Positions 50,083-58,470 of a stretch of 64,000 nt of DNA are shown here, one piece after another; position 1 is the first letter of the stretch; every line of letters starts with the position of its first letter. The translations under genes were made by a program, and so were the position numbers. Origin of the DNA: Ignavibacteriota bacterium (GTDB lineage: Bacteria; Bacteroidota; Ignavibacteria; UBA10030; UBA6906); assembly GCA_016707525.1 (NCBI GenBank), contig JADJHP010000002.1:537916-601915 (forward strand), in the 5' to 3' direction. The notes under the pieces are model-generated. The model did not search any database. It was given only the letters and a program-made list of their open reading frames with translations, and had not been told where the DNA came from.

Positions 50083-50113
50083 ACGCCAGGGCTCATATCC
50101 CTGGCGTTTTTTT
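50083..50113 (+). terminator. Rho-independent terminator after the kamA-like gene
   Basis: Nine-bp perfect stem ACGCCAGGG/CCCTGGCGT (50083-50091 with 50099-50107), loop CTCATAT, and a run of seven T starting at the last stem base (50107-50113). The clearest terminator in the window; it closes the ATP-grasp operon. Confidence 0.93.
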
Positions 50114-50161
50114 CATCGTCATGGGCCGATCCATCACTCCCCTCCAACCGTTTCCTCCTTG

Positions 50162-50193
50162 TTGCTCTCCCTTCCGGGCAATGTGTACATTAC
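50162..50193 (+). promoter_or_regulatory. Predicted dnaG promoter, near-leaderless
   Basis: TTGC at 50162-50165, 20 bases, TACATTAC at 50186-50193. Transcription would start at or near the ATG at 50197, implying a leaderless or almost leaderless mRNA. Confidence 0.5.
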
Positions 50194-50196
50194 TGG

Positions 50197-51921
50197 ATGC
50201 GTATCCCCGATTCCATCGTCGATGATGTCCGTACTGCGTCCGATATCGTGGACGTCATCGGCGCGGTCGTCCGCCTGAGGAAGCGCGGCAGGAATTTTCT
50301 CGGCCTCTGCCCCTTCCATCAGGAAAAGACCCCGTCGTTCACCGTCAGCGCGGAGAAGCAGATGTTCCATTGCTTCGGCTGCGGGGTGGGGGGGAATGTC
50401 TTCTCGTTCGTGATGGAACACGAAAAGCTCACGTTCGTCGAGGCCGTGCGTGCCCTCGCCGAAAAGGCCGGCATCCGGATCCCCGAACAGGGCGGAGACG
50501 ATCGGGGCGACAATTCCGAACAGGAGCGTGTCCTCGCCATCCTGCGCCTGGCCGGGCTCCGGTATCACGATCACCTCATGACCGGCACCGAGGGGAAGCT
50601 CGCGCTCGAGTATTTTCGTCATCGTGGCCTGAGCGACGCCACCATTGGTGCCTTCGGGTTGGGTTATGCTCTGAACTCCTGGGAAGATCTCCTTTCGTAC
50701 GCGCGCCGTGAAGGATTCGACCCGGCGATCCTCGAAAAGGCCGGACTGGTCGTGCGCCGTGAGGATGGCTCCGGGCACTACGACCGGTTCCGCGGTCGCG
50801 CGATGTTCCCGATCTTCTCGCCGAGCGGCAGAACGATCGCGTTCGGTGCACGCAAGGTGCGCGAGGATGACCCGCTCGCCAAGTACATCAATTCTCCCGA
50901 AACCCCGGTCTACAACAAGAGCCGTGTCCTGTACGGACTTTCACAGGCGAAGGACGCCATCCGCGACAAGGAGATGGGCCTGCTGGTGGAAGGCTACATG
51001 GATCTCATCACCCTGCACCAGGCCGGCTTCCAGAACGTCGTTGCCTCCAGCGGCACGGCGCTCACCGTGGAGCAGATCCAGCTCCTCGGCCGGTATACCA
51101 GAACCGTCACGCTCGTGTATGATGCCGACTCCGCGGGCTCGAAGGCCACGCTGCGCGGCGGGGACCTCGTGTTGGAGCAGGATATCGATGTGCGGGTGAC
51201 GGAACTGCCTGCCGGCGAAGACCCGGATTCTTTCATCCGGAAGAATGGTGGCAAGGCGTTCCAGACGCTGCTCGATGGCGCCGTGTCCTTCCTGGATTTC
51301 CGTGCGCGACAGATGAAGGCCGAAGGGCTCCTCACCACGCCCGAAGGAAAAGCGCGCGCGATGCGCATCCTCGTGGAAACCGTCGCGAAGATGCGGGATG
51401 AGCTCAAACGCACGTTCTTCATCAAGCGCCTCGCGCAGGAATACGATATCTACGAGAGCGTGCTCTTCCGCGAACTGGACACCGTGCTGGGGAAACGGCA
51501 GCCCGGCAGTACGCGCCCCGAACGCCCCGCGCACTCTTCCGGACAAACAGGTGTCCCCTCTACCGCACCTGTGGCCCGCCCACCGGTCACCCCGGCAGGC
51601 ATCCCTCCGATCGAACGGGACCTCCTCAAGCTCATGCTGGAACACGGCAGCGTGATGGTCCGGCATGTGTTCGAACACATGGACATGGCGATGATCACGT
51701 CGCCGACCGCCCGTGCGATCATCGATGTGGTCGTGCAGCATGAAGACGGCGGTGCGTTCTGGGATGCGGGAACGATCGTGGATCATCTGGAGCACCCGGT
51801 CCTCAAACGGATCGTCACCGAACTCACGATCGCCCGGCATGAGATCAGCAAGGGCTGGCAAGCGATGGGCTCGGATCCGCCGCGCCCGATCCCCGTGCGA
51901 TGGCCGACGATTGCATCCTGA
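50197..51921 (+). CDS. dnaG: DNA primase
   Basis: 574 residues from ATG 50197; the open frame extends far upstream but crosses a terminator and promoter. DnaG makes RNA primers for replication. The N-terminal CHC2 zinc finger is visible (CPFH ... CFGC, about residues 38-62), followed by the TOPRIM catalytic core with EGYMDLITLHQAG, SGTALT and VYDADSAGSKAT. The C-terminal helicase-binding region after a Pro/Thr-rich linker (about residue 440) is shorter and less conserved. Its last codons overlap a 55-codon ORF. Confidence 0.96.
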   Translation: MRIPDSIVDDVRTASDIVDVIGAVVRLRKRGRNFLGLCPFHQEKTPSFTVSAEKQMFHCFGCGVGGNVFSFVMEHEKLTFVEAVRALAEKAGIRIPEQGGDDRGDNSEQERVLAILRLAGLRYHDHLMTGTEGKLALEYFRHRGLSDATIGAFGLGYALNSWEDLLSYARREGFDPAILEKAGLVVRREDGSGHYDRFRGRAMFPIFSPSGRTIAFGARKVREDDPLAKYINSPETPVYNKSRVLYGLSQAKDAIRDKEMGLLVEGYMDLITLHQAGFQNVVASSGTALTVEQIQLLGRYTRTVTLVYDADSAGSKATLRGGDLVLEQDIDVRVTELPAGEDPDSFIRKNGGKAFQTLLDGAVSFLDFRARQMKAEGLLTTPEGKARAMRILVETVAKMRDELKRTFFIKRLAQEYDIYESVLFRELDTVLGKRQPGSTRPERPAHSSGQTGVPSTAPVARPPVTPAGIPPIERDLLKLMLEHGSVMVRHVFEHMDMAMITSPTARAIIDVVVQHEDGGAFWDAGTIVDHLEHPVLKRIVTELTIARHEISKGWQAMGSDPPRPIPVRWPTIAS

Positions 51922-52067
51922 GGCTGCAGTTGCAGGCCCTGGACGAGCGCATCGCCGAAACATACCGGCTGATGAAGGATGCCCAGCTCCGGGGAGAGGA
52001 TATCACCGCGTTCCAGCAGGGTATCATGGAACTCCAGCGCCAGAAGAAGGACTTCCAGCGCCGCTGA
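51900..52067 (+). CDS. Small alpha-helical protein overlapping dnaG (55 residues)
   Basis: ATG 51900 lies 22 bases before the end of dnaG in another frame. The 55-residue product is almost entirely polar and helical, with heptad-like Leu spacing (LRLQLQALDERIAETYRLM, then MELQRQKKDFQRR). No stop interrupts it until TGA 52065-52067, and a promoter for the next gene follows 73 bases later. No family is recognised. It could be a real DnaG-coupled small protein or a chance ORF; composition and overlap-type coupling favour the former modestly. Confidence 0.5.
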   Translation: MADDCILRLQLQALDERIAETYRLMKDAQLRGEDITAFQQGIMELQRQKKDFQRR

Positions 52068-52139
52068 CCGAAGCGTCAGGCGCCAGGCCGCCCCGGGAAG
52101 AGCGCCGGCACCCGCCCCGCTTTGCGGATCCTTCCTCAA

Positions 52140-52170
52140 TTGAAATTGAGCCCGCCCGAGGGTATATTGT
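52140..52170 (+). promoter_or_regulatory. Predicted promoter of the glycosyltransferase gene
   Basis: TTGA at 52140-52143, 19 bases, TATATTGT at 52163-52170, about 30 bases before the TTG start. Confidence 0.6.
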
Positions 52171-52199
52171 AGTATGACGCACGCCGGAGCCCGTTCCTG

Positions 52200-53270
52200 T
52201 TGAGTCACCCCCGCAGAATCCTCGTGGTCCGTACCGACCGCCTTGGCGACGTCATTCTCACGCTTCCGATGCTTGCCCTGTTGCGCGCACGGTATCCCGA
52301 TGCCTGGCTGGGGATGCTCCTGAGCAGATACACCGGCGAGATCGTCCGGAACCACCCCGCGGTGAATGTGTTCTTATGGAATGACGATGCCGGGAAACCC
52401 CGCCCATCGTCCGCCCTCATCGCGGAGATCCGTGCGCAGCGGTTCGATACCGTATTCCTGGTTCACCCCACGCCCCGTCTGGCCTGGATCATGATGCGCG
52501 CGGGCATCCCGCAACGGATCGGAACGGGCTACAGGTACTATTCCGTTCTGATGACGCACCGGGTGTTCGAACACCGGAAGGACGCGAAGCACCACGAGCT
52601 TGAATATAATCTCCGGCTGCTGGGTGCACTCGATCCGGCGATCCGGGTGGAGGGTGTGAAGCCGGACTTCGGGCTCCGGCTCCAGCCGGAAGCGGTGACG
52701 CATGTCGCCGCACTCCTCGCCTCGAAGGGGCTGGGGGAGAACGAGATGTTTGCAGTGATCCATCCGGGCAGCGGCGGATCGGCACGCGATTGGCCGCTGG
52801 ACCGATTCGGAGCGCTTGGTGCGCGCCTGGCGAAGGATGGCGGTCTGCGTATCCTTGTGACGGGTGGCGCGGGGGAATCCGCGGCCGTGAACATGGTGGT
52901 GCATGGTACCGGCCCGCGTGCGCTTTCGCTCGCCGGTATGCTGTCGCTTCCGGAGCTTGCGGCGCTGTACGCGCGCGCCGCGGTGGTCGTTGCCAACTCT
53001 ACCGGGCCGCTGCATCTCGCGGCGGCTCTCGGGACGCCGGTCGTCGGGATCTATCCCCAGCTCACGCCGATGAGTCCGGCTCGCTGGGGGCCATACACGG
53101 ACAAGAAGCGTGTCCTTGTCCCGGATGAACCGGCGGATTGCCGGTCGTGCCGGAACGGTGAGCGGTGTGTCTGCATCGACTCCATAACGATCGATCAGGT
53201 CTATGACGCAGCAAGTTCATTCCTTACAAGAACCAGCCAGGACGGCACCCGGGAGGGAACGCATGCGTAA
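52200..53270 (+). CDS. Glycosyltransferase family 9 (heptosyltransferase-like)
   Basis: 356 residues from TTG 52200; the only nearby ATG (52174) is in another frame and stops after nine codons. N-terminal RRILVVRTDRLGDVILTLPM and the C-terminal AVIHPGSGGSARDWPLDRF and NSTGPLHLAAALGTPVVGIY define family 9, the ADP-heptose:LPS transferases. It probably adds a sugar to the LPS core at the cytosolic face of the inner membrane; donor and acceptor are not determined. It overlaps the DUF3108 gene by eight bases. Confidence 0.92.
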   Translation: MSHPRRILVVRTDRLGDVILTLPMLALLRARYPDAWLGMLLSRYTGEIVRNHPAVNVFLWNDDAGKPRPSSALIAEIRAQRFDTVFLVHPTPRLAWIMMRAGIPQRIGTGYRYYSVLMTHRVFEHRKDAKHHELEYNLRLLGALDPAIRVEGVKPDFGLRLQPEAVTHVAALLASKGLGENEMFAVIHPGSGGSARDWPLDRFGALGARLAKDGGLRILVTGGAGESAAVNMVVHGTGPRALSLAGMLSLPELAALYARAAVVVANSTGPLHLAAALGTPVVGIYPQLTPMSPARWGPYTDKKRVLVPDEPADCRSCRNGERCVCIDSITIDQVYDAASSFLTRTSQDGTREGTHA

Positions 53271-54270
53271 CAGTGGAAAGACGGCGGCATTCCGCCGATG
53301 GGCGGCACGGTTCGGCCTCGTGGTCCTCCTGGTGATGGTGGCGGTGTTCGTGTTGGACGCCCAGATCCAGAAGAAGGCGGTGCCGAAGAAGAAAACGACG
53401 GCCGCGCAGCGCGCCGCGCTGGCGAAGGCAGATAGTCTCCGCAAAGTGCGCCAGGCCGATTCGCTCCGTGCTGTTGCCCGGGCATGGGCCGTCGCCGATT
53501 CCACGCGCCGGGCCGATTCCCTCGCCCGGAGGGCCGTGGAGCTGGCGCGCATCCCGAGATACCGGACCATCAAACAGAATGCCTTCGGGGTCGGCGAGAA
53601 GCTCGTGTTCGACGTGAACTACGGTATGGTCACGGCGGGCGAGGCCTTCATGACCATTGCCCGCACCGACTCCATGTTCGGAAGGAAAGCGTACCGCATC
53701 GAGTTCGGCGTGAACTCCCTGCCGAGCTTCTCATGGATCTATAAGGTCGAAGACCGCTACCTGACCTTCATCGACGTCGAGGCCATCGCGCCGCTCCGTT
53801 TCGAGCAGCATATCCGTGAGGGGTCGTACAGCCGCGATTTCACCGCCGACTTCGACCAGATGCGCCATGTCGCGCGGACATCGGAGGGCGAGTATCCGAT
53901 CCCCCCGTACGTGCACGACATCCTCTCCGCATTCTATTACGCGCGCATCGTGGACTACTCGAAGTTCGCGGTGGGCGATACCATCGGGTTGCACAATTTC
54001 TACAAGGACAAGAGTCACGAGCTCATCGTGAGATTCCTCGGCAGGCAGGAACTGGAGGTCGAGGCCGGTACCTTCCGGACCCTCGTCGTCGAACCCCTGG
54101 TCAAGGAGGGTGGCCTGTTCAAGAGCGAAGGCCGCATCGTGATCTGGCTGACCGATGATGAACGGAAGCTCCCGGTACGGGTGAATACCAAGGTGGTCAT
54201 CGGTTCCATCGATGTGGAACTGCGTGAGTATTTCGGGATCAACGGTCCGCTCCCATCGCGGATCAAGTAG
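53263..54270 (+). CDS. DUF3108-domain exported protein
   Basis: 335 residues from ATG 53263 (GGAGGG six bases upstream). A signal peptide or anchor (FGLVVLLVMVAVFVLDA) is followed by a Lys/Ala/Arg-rich helical stretch (QKKAVPKKKTTAAQRAALAK), then a DUF3108 domain beginning VGEKLVFDVNYGMVTAGEAF. The domain forms a beta-barrel-like fold of unknown function in the periplasm and is common in Bacteroidota and related phyla. Overlap with the glycosyltransferase suggests an envelope role. Confidence 0.85.
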   Translation: MRNSGKTAAFRRWAARFGLVVLLVMVAVFVLDAQIQKKAVPKKKTTAAQRAALAKADSLRKVRQADSLRAVARAWAVADSTRRADSLARRAVELARIPRYRTIKQNAFGVGEKLVFDVNYGMVTAGEAFMTIARTDSMFGRKAYRIEFGVNSLPSFSWIYKVEDRYLTFIDVEAIAPLRFEQHIREGSYSRDFTADFDQMRHVARTSEGEYPIPPYVHDILSAFYYARIVDYSKFAVGDTIGLHNFYKDKSHELIVRFLGRQELEVEAGTFRTLVVEPLVKEGGLFKSEGRIVIWLTDDERKLPVRVNTKVVIGSIDVELREYFGINGPLPSRIK

Positions 54271-54290
54271 TCTTTTCTCCAGGAGGCGGT

Positions 54291-55250
54291 ATGCCACGAC
54301 ATCCACGCGCTGACCTGTCGAAGGTCACCACGATCTCCATCGGCTCGCGGGAGAGCAAGGTCTCCCCGAAGTTGTTTGCCGTTCCCTTTGACGGGAAGCA
54401 GGATTCCTTCCGTCTGTTCATGAAGGGGCTGCCGGACATTCTTGTGGCGAAGGACCTGCGGGGCCTCGTCCATGACATCGTCCAGGCACGAAAGAAGGCG
54501 AAGCCGGTCGTCCTGATGATGGGCGCCCATGTGGTCAAGGTCGGACTTGCCCCGGTGATCATCGACCTGATGGAGAAGAATGTCATCACTGCCGTCGCAA
54601 TGAACAGTGCCTCGGCCATCCATGATGTGGAGACCGCGCTGTTCGGGCAGACATCGGAGGATGTGGCGGAGAACATGATGGACGGCCGGTTCGGCATGGC
54701 GAGGGAAACGGGGGATTTCATCAACGGGACCCTCTCCTCGTCCGTGCTCAACGGCGATGAAGGGTACGGGGAGGCGCTCGGACAGCAGTTGCTCAAGGAC
54801 AAGGCGAAGAACGCCCGCGTCAGCATCCTCGCATCCGCATCCCGGTTGGGGGTGCCTGTGACCGTGCATGCGGCGATCGGGACCGACATCATCCACCAGC
54901 AGCCGACCATGAACGGTGCGGCCACCGGCGAGATGTCGATGCGTGATTTCACGACGCTGGCCGCGGTATGCGGCAAACTCACGGGCGGCGGCGTGGTGTT
55001 GAACGTCGGGAGTGCGGTGATCATGCCCGAGGTGTTCCTCAAGGCCCTCACCGTGGCACGCAATCTCGGTGCGAAGGCACGGGGCTTCACGACCGCGGTG
55101 TTCGATATGAACTCCCAGTATCGTCCGACCATGAACGTGCAGCGCCGTCCGACGCAGGACGGTGGCAAGGGGCTCTACATCACGGGCCATCACGAGATCA
55201 TGATCCCGCTTCTCGCAGCGATGGTCATCACGGAGCTTGGCAATGACTGA
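54291..55250 (+). CDS. Deoxyhypusine-synthase-like protein of unknown function
   Basis: 319 residues. The layout suggests the deoxyhypusine synthase Rossmann fold: VVLMMGAHVVKVGLAPVII, VAMNSASAIHDVETALFG, TSEDVAENMMDGRFGMARET, and in the C-terminal half VLNVGSAVIMPEVFLKAL. The catalytic Lys region of true deoxyhypusine synthase (GGGVVKHH) is replaced by VGSAVIMPE, so that reaction is unlikely. Bacteria also lack the usual protein substrate eIF5A. AGGAGG precedes the ATG at 54291. It overlaps the CPBP protease gene. No function can be assigned. Confidence 0.55.
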   Translation: MPRHPRADLSKVTTISIGSRESKVSPKLFAVPFDGKQDSFRLFMKGLPDILVAKDLRGLVHDIVQARKKAKPVVLMMGAHVVKVGLAPVIIDLMEKNVITAVAMNSASAIHDVETALFGQTSEDVAENMMDGRFGMARETGDFINGTLSSSVLNGDEGYGEALGQQLLKDKAKNARVSILASASRLGVPVTVHAAIGTDIIHQQPTMNGAATGEMSMRDFTTLAAVCGKLTGGGVVLNVGSAVIMPEVFLKALTVARNLGAKARGFTTAVFDMNSQYRPTMNVQRRPTQDGGKGLYITGHHEIMIPLLAAMVITELGND

Positions 55251-56178
55251 CCCGACGCAGGTCCCCGAAACGACCCCACAGCCCGTCCCGGCAACGGTGC
55301 CGGCCCCACGCGCGCCGTTCTTCCGTCGGCTGAGTCCGGTCGCATTCGTCATCCTCACCCTGGCCGGCGTGTTCATCCTCTACCAGATCGTCGCGGGCGG
55401 CATACTGCTCCTCCTCGTGGGGGGTGATATCACGACGGACACGGTCGGTGTGGTCCGATGGTCCACGGTGATCGGCCAGCTGGTCTTTCTCCTGGTGCCT
55501 TCGCTCATTCTGACGCATCTGCGCTACGGGAAGATCTTCGAGCCGCTCCGGTTCAAGCGGATCGACCCGCTGCAGTTGCTTGTCGTCCTTGTCGGCGTCG
55601 TCGCGCTGCAGCAAGTGCTGCAGGGCTATATGCTGATGCAGGAGGCGATCCCCGTGCCGGCAGCGCTCGAACGGATCCTCATTCCGATCAAGCAGATGAT
55701 GGAAGCGATGTTGCGGATCCTGCTGACCGTGAACTCCACAGGCGAGTTCCTGCTGGTGCTCGTGATGGTTGCTGTTGTGCCCGCAGTCTCGGAGGAGATC
55801 CTGTTCCGTGGACTCGTGCAGGGCGATCTCGAACGGTCCATCGGCGGGTGGAAGAGCGCGGTCGTGGCGGGCGTGGTGTTCGGCGTCTACCATCTGAACC
55901 CTTTCAATCTTGTGCCCATCGTCGTGATCGGTATTGCCTTCGGCCTCATCGTGTACCGCTCGGGCAACATCCTGCTGGCCATGGCGGCGCACTTCCTGAA
56001 CAACGCGATCGCCGTGTTCGCGGTGTGGGTGGGGGTGGCCGACGATTTCCTGTTCTTCGCGCCGCAGGGTGCTCCCGCGGCCACGGCGATCGCGTTGAAC
56101 ACTCTTGTCTGTGCCGTGGTTTTTCTGGCGCTAATGTGGTACTTTATTCGCATCACACGCAGACCTCTCCAAGCCTGA
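55243..56178 (+). CDS. CPBP-family intramembrane metalloprotease
   Basis: 311 residues from ATG 55243, overlapping the upstream stop. A Pro/Thr-rich N-terminus is followed by about eight membrane helices. The three CPBP (Rce1/ABI) motifs are present: SEEILFRGLV (EExxxR), VFGVYHLNP and AHFLNNAI (HxxxN). Bacterial members include bacteriocin-immunity and processing proteins; the substrate is unknown. It precedes cdsA by ten bases. Confidence 0.9.
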   Translation: MTDPTQVPETTPQPVPATVPAPRAPFFRRLSPVAFVILTLAGVFILYQIVAGGILLLLVGGDITTDTVGVVRWSTVIGQLVFLLVPSLILTHLRYGKIFEPLRFKRIDPLQLLVVLVGVVALQQVLQGYMLMQEAIPVPAALERILIPIKQMMEAMLRILLTVNSTGEFLLVLVMVAVVPAVSEEILFRGLVQGDLERSIGGWKSAVVAGVVFGVYHLNPFNLVPIVVIGIAFGLIVYRSGNILLAMAAHFLNNAIAVFAVWVGVADDFLFFAPQGAPAATAIALNTLVCAVVFLALMWYFIRITRRPLQA

Positions 56179-56188
56179 CCGGAATGCC

Positions 56189-57140
56189 ATGTCCATGAGC
56201 AATCTCACGACGCGCGTGCTTGTCGCGCTCGTCGGTATCCCCCTTGTTGTCGGTGCGGTCTTTGCCGGCGGCTATTTCTTCTTTGCCTTCGTCCTGGCCG
56301 TGTCGGTCCTGGCCCTGCGCGAATTCTACGTCCTCGCCCGCGCCAAGGGAGCGTTCCCTCAGGATGTGGTCGGCTACATCGTCGGCGTGCTGATGGTGCC
56401 GGTGTTCCTGTATGATCGGCTGCACACCGTGATCATCGGTGCCTTCGTGGAGGCAGGCGTGGAGGTTCCGTTCCCGGTCATGGCCCAGGAATTCCTGATC
56501 CTGCTCCTTGCCGCGGTGCCCGTGATGCTCGTCGTGGAGTTGTTCCGCGGAAAGCCCAATGCGCTCCTGAATGTCGCGGTGACGGTCATGGGGGCACTCT
56601 ATGTGTCTGCGTTCTTCGGCAGCCTCGTCGGACTGCGTGAGCTGTTCGTCCCGGCGGACTTCCCCGTGTACGCCCATTTCCCGGATGCCGGTCCCGTTCG
56701 TCTCGGAGGAGACCGCCGCGACGATCTACCGGTGGGGGGCGTGGACCGTGCTGACGATCTTTGCTGCTATCTGGGTCTGTGACTCGGCCGCATACTTCGC
56801 CGGACGGGCATTCGGCAAACACAAGCTCTTTGAACGCGTCAGCCCCAAGAAGACCTGGGAAGGTGCGATCGCCGGATTTCTTGGTGCGATCGCGGCCTTT
56901 CTCATCATGCAGGCGCTCGTGCTTCCGTATCTCACCGTGACGCAGGCACTGGTCTGCGGCATGATCGTCGGCATCTTCGGGCAGCTCGGCGATCTTGTGG
57001 AGTCACTCCTGAAGCGGGATGCGGGCGTGAAGGACTCTTCGTCGCTGATTCCCGGACATGGCGGCGTGCTGGACCGCTTTGACAGCATTTTGTTCGTATC
57101 TCCTCTCCTCTTTTTGTATCTCGATTTCATCGTATTCTGA
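56189..57140 (+). CDS. cdsA: Phosphatidate cytidylyltransferase, broken by a +1 frameshift
   Basis: CdsA makes CDP-diacylglycerol from CTP and phosphatidate. The N-terminal half is read from ATG 56189 up to about LRELFVPADFPVYAHFPD; the C-terminal half continues in another frame from about VPFVSEETAATIYRWG. The shift lies near 56688-56700. The whole span is 952 bases, one more than a multiple of three, consistent with one extra base. The signature is intact in the second half (SLLKRDAGVKDSSSLIPGHG followed by GVLDR). The enzyme is normally essential, so a sequencing error is likelier than a true pseudogene. Confidence 0.9.
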
Positions 57141-57150
57141 CGGGACTGTG

Positions 57151-58470
57151 ATGGCGCAACGTGCGGGTGAACGGAAGAGTGGCAAGCCCAGGGTGCATGT
57201 GATCACCATGGGGTGCGCGAAGAACACGGTCGATTCCGAGAAGCTGCTGGCGCAGCTCCGCATCAACCGTATCCCCATCGCATCGACGATCGACGATGCC
57301 GATGTGGCCGTGATCAACACCTGCGGATTCATCGACGCGGCAAAGGAAGAGTCGATCGACATGATCATCGCCGGCGTGAAGAGGAAGGGCCAGGGCCGGC
57401 TCCGGAAAGTGATCGCGATGGGATGTCTCACCGAACGCTACCGGGTGGATCTCGAGAAGGAGATCCCGGAGGTGGACCGGTTCTTCGGTACCCATCAGCT
57501 TGGCGATGTGCTGGAGGAACTCGGCGGCCATCTCCGCACCGAGCTCCTGGGCGAGCGCTTCCTCACCACGCCCTCGCACACCGCATATCTGAAGATCTCC
57601 GAGGGGTGTGACCACCCCTGCTCATTCTGTGCGATCCCGCTCATGCGTGGCAAGCATGTGAGCCGTCAGCCCGCCGACATCCTGGAGGAAGCGCGCTCCC
57701 TTGCGCGCAACGGCGTCAGGGAACTCATTGTCATCGCGCAGGATACCACGTTCTACGGCATGGACCTGTGGGGAGAGCGCCGCCTGGCGTCGCTGCTGGA
57801 TGCTTTGGCCGGCATTGAAGGGATCGAGTGGATCCGGCTGATGTACGCGTATCCGGCGCACTTTCCCCTCGATGTGCTTGATGTCATGCTGAAGCATCCG
57901 AACATCTGCCGCTACCTCGATATGCCCGTCCAGCATGCATCGGATAAGGTGCTGAAGTCGATGCGGCGGGGGATGACCTCCCGTGCTCTGCGCGGGCTGG
58001 TGAAGGCCATCCGCGAAAAGGTTCCGGGCATTGCCCTCCGGACCACGCTCATCGTCGGGTATCCGGATGAGGGAGAGCAGGAATTCGCGGAATTGCTGGA
58101 GTTCGTCCGCGAGGCACGGTTCGACCGGCTCGGCGTGTTCACATACTCCCTGGAAGAGGGGACGACGGCCCATCCGCTGGGGGACCCCGTGAGCCGCGAA
58201 GAGAAAGAACGCCGCCGTGCGGCGGTGATGGAAGTGCAACGGGAGATCGCGGAGGAGATGAACGATGCCCTGGTCGGGTCCCGGCTTCGCGTCCTGATCG
58301 ATCGCCAGGAAGGTGATTCCTGGTACGGGCGGACGGCAGCGGATGCTCCTGAGATCGACAACGAAGTGATCATTCCCGTCGAAGGGGCAGACCTTGCGCC
58401 CGGGACCTTTTCGGACGTCGGAATCGTTGATGCGTATGAGTATGATCTATTAGGAAGGGTGTCCATATGA
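57151..58470 (+). CDS. rimO: Ribosomal protein S12 methylthiotransferase
   Basis: 439 residues from ATG 57151. RimO is a radical SAM enzyme that adds a methylthio group to an Asp of ribosomal protein S12. The N-terminal domain binds a [4Fe-4S] cluster (VITMGCAKNTVDSE and other Cys); the radical SAM motif is SEGCDHPCSFCAIPLMRG; a TRAM domain closes the protein. RimO is favoured over MiaB by CAKNTVDSE and overall length. The stop overlaps the GWxTD gene. Confidence 0.94.
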   Translation: MAQRAGERKSGKPRVHVITMGCAKNTVDSEKLLAQLRINRIPIASTIDDADVAVINTCGFIDAAKEESIDMIIAGVKRKGQGRLRKVIAMGCLTERYRVDLEKEIPEVDRFFGTHQLGDVLEELGGHLRTELLGERFLTTPSHTAYLKISEGCDHPCSFCAIPLMRGKHVSRQPADILEEARSLARNGVRELIVIAQDTTFYGMDLWGERRLASLLDALAGIEGIEWIRLMYAYPAHFPLDVLDVMLKHPNICRYLDMPVQHASDKVLKSMRRGMTSRALRGLVKAIREKVPGIALRTTLIVGYPDEGEQEFAELLEFVREARFDRLGVFTYSLEEGTTAHPLGDPVSREEKERRRAAVMEVQREIAEEMNDALVGSRLRVLIDRQEGDSWYGRTAADAPEIDNEVIIPVEGADLAPGTFSDVGIVDAYEYDLLGRVSI

